From assembly GCA_963555705.1 (NCBI GenBank), contig OY743171.1:23244852-23308851 (forward strand): a stretch of 64,000 nt of DNA, given 5' to 3'. Of the stretch, positions 49,732-59,885 are shown piece after piece. This stretch comes from Ligustrum vulgare. Lineage: Eukaryota > Streptophyta > Magnoliopsida > Lamiales > Oleaceae. Positions within the stretch are counted from its first letter, which is position 1. Every line of letters starts with the position of its first letter. A program made the translations under genes and the position numbers. The notes below the pieces were generated by a model. It saw nothing but the letters and a program-made list of their open reading frames with translations. It did not search any database and had not been told where the DNA came from.

Positions 49732-50253
49732 CGAAAATTCTATGGAATCAGGCGATGAGATGATTGTCTAGTCAGCAACCAAGTAGACATAATTTGTGGG
49801 GCTTCAATTTTGATTTTAAAAAACTCCAAAAATTCATAATACAAAAATGTCCAATCCTCCCACCTGGTTCATTTTTTTTAAAATTTTTTTTACGATAAAA
49901 AAAAAAAAAAACTAGAATAGGAAAAACCCATTATTGTAATAAAATATGTCACATTAGATTAAATAGTCGCATTTTCAGGTCCCCCATTTATTGTAATTAA
50001 ATCCATCACATTAGATAATTTTTTCGAGTTTTTTACGATAAAAAAACTTGAGTAGAAAAAACCCTTTTCGCAAAAACTTGTAACCGCTTTATATAAAATT
50101 TGGGTGGGTGGGGCGGTTCTTTATTATGAATTTTTGGAGTTTTTAAAATAAAAATTTGGAGCATACAAATTATGTCTACTTGATAGCTGATTAGGCAATC
50201 ATCTCATCACCTACTTCAATAAGGAACCGGTACCTGGCTCTATAGAATTTTCG
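49732..50253. mobile_element. Foldback MITE, about 110-bp arms
   Basis: The left arm (cgaaaattctatgg..., through caagtagacataatttgt, to ccaaaaattcataata) is repeated in reverse complement at 50,127-50,253 (attatgtctacttg, caatcatctcatcacc, atagaattttcg). The right arm carries about 25 extra bases (aaggaaccggtacctgg). The interior has two direct copies of cattattgtaataaa- and ttttttacgataaaaaa-type words. Non-coding. Confidence 0.65.
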
Positions 50254-50271
50254 ATACATATACATACATTT

Positions 50272-50854
50272 ATACATACATATATAAAAGTAGAAGTGAT
50301 GAATGTGAATCATTAAATGCCACTTTCCCTCCAAAAGGCACTTACAATTTTTGAATATATATATAGAAGTAGAAGTAAAGAGAGATAATCATTAAATATT
50401 ATTTTCCCTTCAAAATGCACTTACAATTTTTGAAAAAAAAAAAAAAAACTAACATAAAAATAAAATAAAATAAAAATCCGTTTAAATAATATTTACTATC
50501 CTTTAAAAAAAAATTTGATTTCTCACGTTGTTCAATTTTTGTGTCATGATAATTGAAGATTTTTTGTAATTATTAAAATGATAAAAGCATAATTTTATTT
50601 GTTAAATATTTATAATTATTAGCTACGTTGAGAATAAACACACATTTATAATTTTTTTTAAAATTTTATTATTTAAATATATAAATTAGCATTTACTGTC
50701 CAGATTAGTTTTAATAATTATTGTAATAGAATATTATTATTTTATGCATTTTATATTTGTTTTAATTATGTAAAAGTATTAACCTTTTACGAATACTTAT
50801 CAAAATAAATATTGTGGAAAAAAATTTCTGTGCATCGCCCGGGATAAGTACTAG
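50272..50854 (+). mobile_element. Possible non-autonomous Helitron
   Basis: 50,829-50,854 reads tgtgcatcgcccgggataag then tactag followed by T. A short gtgc-atc-g(c/a)c hairpin just before CTAG is the usual 3' terminus of plant Helitrons, which insert between A and T. The 5' end (TC...) is uncertain; the atataaaagtagaagtg text near 50,281 resembles common Helitron starts. No Rep/helicase ORF is present. Confidence 0.45.
50285..50435. repeat. Tandem duplication, about 75 bp unit
   Basis: agtagaagtgatgaatgtgaatcattaaat...cacttacaatttttgaa is followed by a diverged copy beginning agtagaagtaaagaga and ending cacttacaatttttgaa. Confidence 0.6.
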
Positions 50855-50942
50855 TTTTCAATAATATCCTTACATTTCGTCTTTCAATATGTATTTAATT
50901 TATTAATTTAATGTGGAAAAACTTTTGCTTTCCTATCTTGCC

Positions 50943-51085
50943 CTTGTTTGGTAAGAATTTTAAAGTCAATAATTAATTTTAATCACATATTTTTATGGGA
51001 TCCATATCTTTTCAACTACACATTTCATTAACTTTTATCAAAATTTACTAAAAATCTAATTTTAGTATCGACTAAATAGGGACTT
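50943..51085. mobile_element. MITE, family A (reverse orientation)
   Basis: Starts cttgtttggtaagaatttta and ends ttagtatcgactaaataggg. Its interior reads as the reverse complement of the 17,240 and 17,454 copies (cacatatttttatgggatcc, ttttcaactacaca). Confidence 0.55.
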
Positions 51086-51496
51086 TACCTATAATATTTA
51101 GCTATTATCTTATTATTATTATTATAAAGGAGCTTAGTAGCCCAACTTTTCCCTCCAAGTGATTCCCTCCAAAGATAGCATTTTTCCCCCACAGCCGAGA
51201 ATTCCTTCCCTCATTTTACTTTTGAATGTTCAAAAAATCTGAGACTCTTTGCATTAAGTGAGACGAGACACCACTTTTTAAAGCTATGAAATGACATGTC
51301 CTGCATTTTGTCCACAGATATGTTCTTACCCAGTTTAAATATTGACTAATGCATTAAATGACCAGTCTTTTTTCAAAAGAGGAACTGATTGATGATTTGA
51401 CAAAGCACCATACTACCTTCAAACAGATTTTTTTTTTTGGTTACCACCACATGCAATCAGTCTATTTAAGAAAGCAATCTTCTATTGCTGCCTTTT

Positions 51497-51665
51497 TTAC
51501 ACGTATCTGAGGAAAAAAACCGAAGGTGTTTTCTTAGTTCTATATATTTTGTTCTTTATTTTGATAATATATTCTTATTCTTATTCTTACACGTATTTGA
51601 GAAGGAAAAAAAACAAAGGTATTTGCTTAGTTCTAATAATAAGTTTTCTGTTCTTTCTGTTCATG
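51497..51665 (+). repeat. Tandem duplication upstream of the RPA-like exon
   Basis: ttacacgtatctgaggaaaaa...cttagttctat (51,497-51,545) recurs diverged as ttacacgtatttgagaagg...cttagttctaat (51,587-51,635), both followed by ttctgttct/ttgttct-type text. It lies in the presumed leader or promoter, just 5' of the ATG at 51,706. Confidence 0.6.
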
Positions 51666-51705
51666 ATATTTATACAGCTTCTATTTATCAAAAAATTGCA
51701 GCATT

Positions 51706-51855
51706 ATGGCTACCATAATGGATCTCTTGGCAGACATTGTTCCTACGAAAACAGAGTGGGCATTCCGGGTCCGCGTGGTTCGGCTTTGGGATAATCCTAC
51801 GTTTGGAAAGTCCGACGACATTTACAGCTTGGAAATGGTCCTCATTGACCGAAAT
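51706..51855 (+). CDS. RPA70-like (DUF223/OB-fold) protein, first exon
   Basis: 50 codons, ATG to a canonical donor (GAAAT|GTAAGT at 51,856). The segment WAFRVRVVRLWDNPTFGKSD and the following YSLEMVLIDRN match the opening beta strands of the N-terminal OB-fold in plant replication protein A 70 kDa subunit B-like proteins (Pfam PF02721, DUF223). Members bind single-stranded DNA; some short ones are carried by Helitrons. The exon ends exactly on a codon boundary. A copia element is inserted 105 bp after the donor, and no second exon is recognisable before the window ends, so the gene is either partial here or a fragment. The ATG has a second Met four codons on; which one is used is unknown. 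Confidence 0.65.
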
Positions 51856-51960
51856 GTAAGTCCTGTAATAACAAAAGGGTTCTCATATTAGTACTGTAGT
51901 TATTCAAAATATGATGTATTCAAAATAATATTGAAGATCCATCATTTGTAGAAAACCAGC

Positions 51961-53257
51961 TGAAAATTTGAGCTTGTCTAAATTTTATAAACAGACTGTC
52001 ATAGACAAGTCTGGACAGTAACTAGTTAACAGTAAATCGTTAAGCGTTGTTTAGCACAGTACCAGATGAATCTTGCTAAGGCAGATTCGTCTGGATTGTA
52101 AAACGTAAACAATCAGAATAAATTGTGCGGAATTATAAATGGACAAGAACACAATAATTTGAGCTTAAAGTGGGAAAAACTCTAACAGGGAAAACCCACG
52201 GTTCGCATCCTGCGAACAAAAACAAATCACTATATAAGGAAAGAGTTTATACAGATCAATCTAAACTACAGGATAAATCTACGCATAGACTTTATCAAAC
52301 ATCCAAGAAATAGATCACTCCCTGATCCTTCTGTGGCATGTAATGCGAGATGGCGTCCCACCACTCTTCAGTAATTTTCTTTGAATCTGCAACACTTTTC
52401 AGCAACACGAACTCCCGTTCGATCTTGATCCAAACCTCCCGTTTGATCTTCACGCTGAAATTCTTTCCTCCTCTAAGTGATTGAATCCTCTTCCCGGAGT
52501 ATTGAAGTCACAACACAATTGAAGCTTTAATTATTTTTGCACCACACGAAAATAAAGCTTCAAGACTTCTTTAACAAGGTGGACGTGTATTTCTCTAGCA
52601 CCACACGAAAATTGTATTTTCACGTCACAAGAAGTACGTCCCATATTTCTTCTTTTTATAGTGCAATTAGGTTTTCTTGATTCACAAGTTACCTTATTGC
52701 ACAAGATCTCTAATACCTGCAAAACGGGTTAGAGATAATTAGTAAAGGTAAGATAAATATTCTTGAATGAATCTTACCATGAATAAAGATAATGATAAAT
52801 CATAAAGATCTTACCATTTATCAATCAAGTGATGAATCAAGATATTTATCACCATATTTTTCGCCCCCTATGAATATTCTTAACAATCAAGAATTTCGAC
52901 CTTATAATCTTACCATATGCAAAGATAAGACTAAAAATATTCTTGACCATATCAAGAAGATACTTACCATACTTTGAGTATCAAGAATAAACACAAGATA
53001 TTATCAAGAATATTACCAACATATTTTCGAGATTATGATCAAAGATTTTCGTGCTTGTGATCAAGTAAATATCAATATTTTCTTGATCATTATCTTTTCA
53101 ATAAAAAATATTTTACTTGAAAATTAGAGATAAAAAAATATGCATAATTTAATTGAACTTAATATATTACTAAATACACGTATTTAGTAATTAAATCAAG
53201 TTTTATCAAATTATACATTCGTGAAAAATAGGAAATGCCAATATCATAGAATTAACA
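51961..53257 (-). repeat. 3' LTR of the copia element
   Basis: In element sense it begins TGTTAATTCTATGATATTGG and ends CAAATTTTCA; 1,297 bp. A TATA box (ctataaaaag on the minus strand) lies near 52,653-52,661. Short ORFs in each LTR are repeat copies and not genes. Confidence 0.95.
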
Positions 53258-53270
53258 ATCTCCCCCTTTG
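53258..53270 (-). other. Polypurine tract
   Basis: The minus strand reads caaagggggagat directly before the 3' LTR, the primer site for plus-strand cDNA synthesis. Confidence 0.85.
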
Positions 53271-53619
53271 ACTTTTTTTATTTTTCCGAAATCAATCATA
53301 TTTTTGTGATCACAAGAAATCAATTAGCTCCCCCTATCAAAAATCTCCCCCTCAAGATATGCATCAAGATAAACACAATCACTAAATGCATGTAAAGAAA
53401 TCAGCACATAGAGAGCATTAAAAAATGATATCCATGGTCCATGATCCATGATGCTACTCCCCCTTTTCGGTTAAAGAGGAGAAGCCAAAAGTCCTACAAA
53501 CCTGCATTAAAAGGTTTCCAACCTAAATCTGATCATACGAACAAAAGTGTTAAGTCAAAACAGAATAACAATGTTTTTAAATCACTGAAAATAAGCAGAT
53601 GAGGCTGGCAGGGTTGGGA

Positions 53620-55388
53620 TCAGTCTGGAGTCTTCCTTTGCTTCTTAGAGGCAGGGAGCTTCTTGGCTGCAACCTTCCTCTTTTCTTTGGCTTCCACAGG
53701 AGCCACATTTATCGAAGAACCTCCAAGTAACTGATCAAGCGTGTCCTCCAGACGCTTAACTCGTACACCAAGTGCAGATATATCAGCTTTCATCCCAGCA
53801 TTTTCTGCTTCCAGCTGACCGAGCCTGGCATCTGTATCAGCTAATAACTGAATCCCAGTAGTCTCATCTAGAACCTACTTCTTTTGACCCGTCTGGGTCT
53901 CCAAGGTTTTTCTGCATCTCGCCCTGTTTAACCCCTTGGGGGTGACCACCACATCATCTTCCAATGTTTTGGATACCCTGATCATTCAAAAATTGTGAAA
54001 TAACCCACGGATAAACCAACAGATAAGTGTTACCTTGTCTAGGACCACTACCCGACACTCTTCCAATGATAGAATTCCAGATTCGGGTAGCAAGGTCAAT
54101 ATTCCTTTTGGTCCCTAGCAGAAAAAGGGTTCTAGCAGATTCTCTCTTAAAACTTGAATCATGAATTAGTTGGTCAAAATTTGCCTTAACAATTTTGTGC
54201 AGGATTTGATATTTCTTTGACATTTCAGACCTTAACAATTGTTTTAACCCTTTTACTGGCCATGTGATTTTTCCCCCCGTCAACTCCACAGCAATTTCAT
54301 CATTAGTGGCTTCCATAGACTCATCCTCATCAGCCACATCATCATTCAGGCCTAACCACTTCCTAAGTTCTTTTGCAGAAATGTTAATCAATTGTCCTCT
54401 AACAAAAAAGTGAAGTGGTGAAGAGGCATTTTTTGGAGTTATAGTCAATGGGGATGTTGGCATAAAATTCCTTGACCAGAGTCTCATTAATCTCCCCTTT
54501 ACAATCAGTCAGTTTTCTCAATCCAAAATGTGACACTATATCATCAATCTCAAAGTCATCAAATTCACCTACAGTCACCCTAGACTCATAATGTAATCGT
54601 TTACCCGAAATATGTTTTTGGAAATCATTGTATGCTTCAGATGACCAAAATTTGAAACTGAATGGGGTAAACATACCTCTAGCTGTCTGCATGGGGGTGC
54701 AGACGAATGAAGAAAAATCAAACCTGGATCTTACTGGACCCGCAGCAGTGTCACCCTTTTTCTTCTTCGAACTCACAGTGGTTGCTACCTTTTGTTTTCC
54801 TTTCCTGTTTGAAATAACAGCTTCTTTCTCAGACTCTTCTTCCAGCTGCTCAGACTCGTCTGCATTCTCAGATTCCTCTGGCTCTTCTGGTGATGCATCA
54901 TCCTCAGATTCTTCTCCTTCCTTTTCTCCTTCAGATTTTTCATCTTCCCCAGATTCTTCCTCCTCCTCTGGTTTCTCCTTTTCATCACCAGATTCTGTCT
55001 CACCCGATTCATCTCCTCCTTCTTCAATCCCAGTTTTCGTATCTCTTGCACTTTTTATGGCAGCAAGTTTTTGGGCTCCCTGCAGTTCACTCCGAATGTC
55101 CAATGGAGAGATATGGCTGAATCCAAGATCTCCTGAACTGGGGGCCAGATTGACGTCCATGGTTTGTGGAATAATAGGCGTGCTTCTGCTTATTTGGACC
55201 ATGAGAAGAGCAGGTGTAGGAGTAGTACTGGCGGTGGAGAGTGAGGTCGGCGTTGGGCTGGTGCCGGAAGGCGGTGCAAGAACAATGGCGAGGCTCGGAG
55301 TTCCCTCCTCAGATGGGTTCAGTGCAGATGATGCTTCCCCACCTCCTCTTGTGATTCTCCTTCTTCCGACTTGTTTTCTCCTTGCCAT
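53620..55388 (-). pseudogene. Env-like extra ORF of the copia element, frameshifted
   Basis: From the ATG at 55,388: a basic start, a Pro/Ser/Thr-rich region, a long Asp/Glu/Ser tract (about residues 120-195), and then a conserved-looking part (EFYANIP, VRGQLINISAKEL, RKWLGL) resembling the putative plant transposon domain PF20167. A one-base slip in an A run (about 54,428) moves the frame into the reading 54,487-53,954, and a second shift near 53,965 leads to a coiled coil with a Lys-rich end at the TGA (53,620-53,622). One TAG lies near 53,878. The position after pol is that of the env-like ORF in SIRE1; no signal peptide or transmembrane helix is visible, so an envelope role is unproven. 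Confidence 0.7.
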
Positions 55389-56642
55389 GTCTGTATTATT
55401 ATTTTTTTGAGAGAGAGAGAGAGAGAGGAAGATGGAAGATAGGGGTTTTCAGTGTGAGGATTTGGGGTTTTCAGACTTTGGTACACGAGTTTTGTAATAA
55501 GAAGTATGAGGGTTTTTGGGGTTTAAGAGGGAGTCTAATATGAAAGGAATTAGAGTTCATTATGGTAACTGGAGAATCCTGATTCTTGTCAACTTCTTTC
55601 CTTAAAAAATAGATAAGTATAGAAACAAAATATGTTAAGAATTAGGAAACAAATAAATTACCAAAAATTGGGCTCCACAATCAACTGACTTGTTCTGCAA
55701 GATTTGCACTTATTAGCCCACGATATACTGCCAAATAAAGATTTTCAGAATAAAATCTAAAAGTTGTGACTAAGAAAAATCTAAATGCATATGTGTACCT
55801 AAGACACGTCTGAGTTTTTGTTGGCATCTGTTGAGACAGATATATCTGGAAGTAGACAGTCCACCACGAGCATGATTATGTTGATTAATGTGCGTGTGTG
55901 ATCCGAGCAATCCTTAGTCATCCACATACTGCCAAAAATCATATGATTGCCCTGACTTATCGATTTGTCACCGTAATGCACAATAAGACCGATCAAAATC
56001 TATAGAAAGTGCATTTTCTCAAATCCGGCTTTCCGACTTTTTCTATATTGTGGAAATGTCTTTTGGAGGTGGAAACAGTTTCACACAATCCCTAGAAGTT
56101 ATCTTACAATATGTTCCCCTTTAGGTTAGAAGAAGGGTATGAACTTGGCTTGGATTGGTAGATTCACACAATCCCCAAAAGTTATCTTACTAGGTTTTCC
56201 CCTTACTTCTAAAATATTACCACATTTATATCAATTCATCGTATTTTGAGGCTAAAGGGTATGAACTTGGCTTGGATAGGCAGCCTTCTTTTCCACTAGT
56301 CCTGCCCTTGGATAATAAGAAAAATGCGTGCAATGCTATAAGCAAGATTTAGATCATAGGTCTACACACAGAATATGAAATCTCATCCAGTAACAACCAT
56401 ATGACATAGACAGCTGTGACTTATCCTTAGGATTGTCCAGATTTGAGTGCTAGTTAGATTCATCTGGAGACATGTTGACTGCTATCAGCCAGACGTATCT
56501 GTCTCGTTATCAGCCACAAGCACTCAGATATATATGCAAGCAAAAACATGATCTACATGGTATAAGAATAGGATAACTTAAATACATGCAATAAAAAGAA
56601 AAAAAAAACAATTTTTTTTTTAATTATGAGATATGCATGTTC
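55389..56642. other. Spacer between pol and the env-like ORF
   Basis: Non-coding. It has a (GA)n stretch right before the env-like ATG (55,410-55,427) and a duplicated phrase gggtatgaacttggcttgga (56,137 and 56,258). Confidence 0.6.
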
Positions 56643-59600
56643 CTATTCAAAAGGAGATGATACTCCAATTTGTTTCCTAAGGCTTTCAAATTTGACAGTA
56701 TCGAGGGCCTTAGTAAACAAATCTGCCAGCTGTAGATCAGTCTGTATGTGCTCCAGATTGATAATCTTTTGTTCCACCAATTCTTTGATGAAGTGGTGTC
56801 TGATGTCAATATGTTTTGTTCTGGAGTGTTGGACTGGATTCTTTGAGATATTGATGGCACTGGTGTTGTCACAATACATAGTGGCTTGTTCTATAGAGAT
56901 TCCATAGTCCTTCAACATTTGTTTCATCCACAGGAGTTGTGTACAGCAACTCCCAGCTGCTATATATTCAGCTTCGGCTGTGGATAGTGAAACTGAATTT
57001 TGCTTTCTACTTAGCCATGCCACCAAATTGTTCCCAATGTAGAAACATCCTCCAGATGTACTCTTTCGATCATCTATGTTCCCAGCCCAGTCTGCGTCTA
57101 AAAAACCTGCAAGATTGGCAGTGGTATCTTGTGTAAACCAAATTCCATAACTCAACGTACCACTTACATATCTGATGATTCGTTTTACAGCAGCAACATG
57201 AGATTCCTTAGGTTTAGCTTGATATTTTGCACAAACTTCAACACTGAAGGATATATCTGGCCTACTGGCAGTAAGGTACAGAAGACTTCTAATCATGCTT
57301 CTGTAAAGGGATGGATCTACATCCTTACCACTGTCATCCTTTGAAAGTTTTAGAGTAGTCTCCATGGGAGTTCTCATTGCCTTTGCATCTTCAAGTCCAA
57401 ATTTCTTCACCAGATTTTTAGCGTACTTTGCTTGAGATATGAATATGCCAGATTCATCCTGCTGTACCTGAAAACCAAGGAAAAAGGTTAGCTCACCAAC
57501 CATACTCATTTCAAATTCTCTTTTCATTGTATTTATAAATTCATTAATTTTGGACTTAGATGTAGACCCAAATACTATGTCATCAACATATATTTGAGCT
57601 ACAGTTAGTCCAGGATTTAGATGCTTAATGAAAAGAGTTTTATCAGTTCCTCCCCTTTTGTATCCATTGCATAGCAAGAATGATGTGAGCCTTTCATACC
57701 AAGCTCTGGGGGCTTGTTTCAACCCATATAATGACTTTTTTAGTCTAAAGACATAATCCGGGTGAGATGGATCTGTTAAGCCTTGAGGCTGCTCCACATA
57801 GGCTTCCTCATTAAGCACACCATTCAGAAAGGCACTTTTGACATCCATCTGAAACAGTCTGAAGTTGATGTAGCAGGACACGGCTAGCAACAGCCTGATG
57901 GATTCCAATCTGGCTACTGGAGCAAATGTCTCATCAAAGTCTATCCCTTCAATCTGGGTATAGCCTTGAGCAATAAGTCTGGCTTTATTTCTTACCACAT
58001 TTCCTTGTTCATTTGACTTATTCTTGAAGATCCATTTGGTTCCAATTACATTACCTTCTTTAGGACGTGGAACCAGCTCCCAGACATTGTTTCTTTCAAA
58101 TTGGTTAAGCTCCTCCTGCATAGCTTGTACCCAGTGTTCATCATTCAAAGCTTCCTTGACATTTTTTGGTTCAATTTGAGACATATGACAGATGTTACTC
58201 ATCTCAGCAAATTTTCTTCTGGTCACATTTTTCTTAGACATATCAGTGAGAATGTTGTCAAGTGGATGTGGCTTTTGGATCCTAGCAGGTGGTAGTCTCA
58301 ATGCTTCTGATTCAGCAATGTCAGGTGTATCTGGGTCATCAGATTCATCTCGATCTGCAGTTATTACTGGGTGCCCAGACTCATCCTGATCGGATTCTTC
58401 AGTCTCATTGAGTCTTTCAGCTCGTTGCTGTTCTTCTTCTGATTTTTCAGTTCCTGCTCCTTTTGGTGGAATTTCCAGTTGATCACCATCTGCTTCCTGC
58501 AAATCCGAAAATATGTCATATACTTTCACATTAATAGACTCAAGAACAGTTTGGGTTCTTAGATTGTAAACTCTATAGACCCTGCTATTTTCAGCATAAC
58601 CCAAAAATATTCCATCATCCGATTTTGAGTCAAATTTTCCTAGGTGTTCTCTATCTTTCAAAATATAGCATTTACTTCCAAAGGCATGAAAGTAGTCAAC
58701 CCTAGGTTTTCTACCCTTCCAAATCTCATATGGAGTTTGGTTTGTTCCAGATCTAAGCATGACTCTATTGACAATATAACAAGCAGTGTTTATAGCTTCT
58801 GCCCAAAATTTCGTGGGCAATTTGTTGCTATTTAGCATGACACGAGCCATCTCTTGTAGAGTTCTATTTTTCCTTTCCACCACTCCATTCTGTTGAAGAG
58901 TCTTTGGGGACGAGTACTCATGCTTGATCCCGTATCGGATACAAAAATCAGCAAACTCGGAGTTTTCAAATTCTCTCCCATGGTCACTTTTGATCCTTTT
59001 GACTCTTACCTGTTCATCTGCCTTTTCATTGTTCAATTTTTGAAAATGATTAACAAAATTGTCAAAGGTATCAAATTTATCTTGAATAAACATGACCCAG
59101 GTGTATCTGGAGAAATCATCAACACATACATAAATATACCTATTGCCACCAATACTTTCCTTTTGGATAGGACCCATCAAATCCATGTGAATTAGTTCAA
59201 GTATATGAGAGGTATTAATGGATGTACTTGGTTTATGTCGACTTTTGATTTGCTTACCCTTTTGACAATCACCACAGATTTCATCTGGAATATTGTTTAT
59301 GCTGGGTAAGCTTCTCACAACCTGTAGTCTGGTAAGCTTCATGAGATCATGGTAGTTTAGATGTCCTAGTCCGTTATGCCACAGTTTTTCATTTTTGGTT
59401 TTAACAGCATTGCAAGTTTTGTGACTCTCAAGTGTATAGCATTTATCTCTAGATCTAACTCCCTTAAATAAAACACTCTTTAACGGGTTAGACTTCTTGT
59501 CACAACTCAAAACCTTGCAATATTCTTTTAAAAACATGACAAGCAAGTTATCATCACATAGTTGTCCTACACTGATCAAATTTTCCTTAAGCCCTATAAC

Positions 59601-59885
59601 ATATAAGACATTAGTTAATGTAGGCAATCCCTTAATGTTGATGATACCAGATCCATCTAATTTACCCAAATGGCCATCACTAAATGCAACAGCACCTGTT
59701 TCGCCTTTTTCAAAATGTGTAAGTAGAGAGAGATCACCTGTCATGTGTCTAGAACAACCACTATCAAAATACCATGAGTTAAGAATCAAAGCACTCAAAG
59801 ACAATTGCACTACATAAGCATTCGTTCGAGTTTTCTTCTCTTGTCTAGAAACAAGTCTTCTTTTGTGTGAATTGATTAACTTCAA
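56643..59885 (-). CDS. Copia polyprotein (protease-integrase-RT-RNase H), 1,080 aa
   Basis: An uninterrupted frame. Aspartic protease DSGCSRHMTG (D41). GAG-pre-integrase HHCC zinc site (H170, H175, C204, C207). Integrase core D235, D301 and E337 (HMDLMGP, KSDHGREF, GVVERKN). Reverse transcriptase with D681 (MDVKSAF) and YVDD at 766-769, and RNase H with D930 (DADWAG), E971/E973 and D1006. The order integrase before RT is diagnostic of Ty1/copia. All catalytic residues I can name are present. The frame continues upstream in the same phase to gag across a TAG at 59,970-59,972, so the Met at 59,885 is simply the first after that stop and probably not a true start. Confidence 0.92.
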   Translation of the reverse strand: MKLINSHKRRLVSRQEKKTRTNAYVVQLSLSALILNSWYFDSGCSRHMTGDLSLLTHFEKGETGAVAFSDGHLGKLDGSGIINIKGLPTLTNVLYVIGLKENLISVGQLCDDNLLVMFLKEYCKVLSCDKKSNPLKSVLFKGVRSRDKCYTLESHKTCNAVKTKNEKLWHNGLGHLNYHDLMKLTRLQVVRSLPSINNIPDEICGDCQKGKQIKSRHKPSTSINTSHILELIHMDLMGPIQKESIGGNRYIYVCVDDFSRYTWVMFIQDKFDTFDNFVNHFQKLNNEKADEQVRVKRIKSDHGREFENSEFADFCIRYGIKHEYSSPKTLQQNGVVERKNRTLQEMARVMLNSNKLPTKFWAEAINTACYIVNRVMLRSGTNQTPYEIWKGRKPRVDYFHAFGSKCYILKDREHLGKFDSKSDDGIFLGYAENSRVYRVYNLRTQTVLESINVKVYDIFSDLQEADGDQLEIPPKGAGTEKSEEEQQRAERLNETEESDQDESGHPVITADRDESDDPDTPDIAESEALRLPPARIQKPHPLDNILTDMSKKNVTRRKFAEMSNICHMSQIEPKNVKEALNDEHWVQAMQEELNQFERNNVWELVPRPKEGNVIGTKWIFKNKSNEQGNVVRNKARLIAQGYTQIEGIDFDETFAPVARLESIRLLLAVSCYINFRLFQMDVKSAFLNGVLNEEAYVEQPQGLTDPSHPDYVFRLKKSLYGLKQAPRAWYERLTSFLLCNGYKRGGTDKTLFIKHLNPGLTVAQIYVDDIVFGSTSKSKINEFINTMKREFEMSMVGELTFFLGFQVQQDESGIFISQAKYAKNLVKKFGLEDAKAMRTPMETTLKLSKDDSGKDVDPSLYRSMIRSLLYLTASRPDISFSVEVCAKYQAKPKESHVAAVKRIIRYVSGTLSYGIWFTQDTTANLAGFLDADWAGNIDDRKSTSGGCFYIGNNLVAWLSRKQNSVSLSTAEAEYIAAGSCCTQLLWMKQMLKDYGISIEQATMYCDNTSAINISKNPVQHSRTKHIDIRHHFIKELVEQKIINLEHIQTDLQLADLFTKALDTVKFESLRKQIGVSSPFE

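Noticed and set aside
54628..55410. 260-codon plus-strand ORF
   Set aside because: Antisense shadow of the acidic env-like ORF; the Ser/Asp string comes from the complementary Glu/Ser tract.
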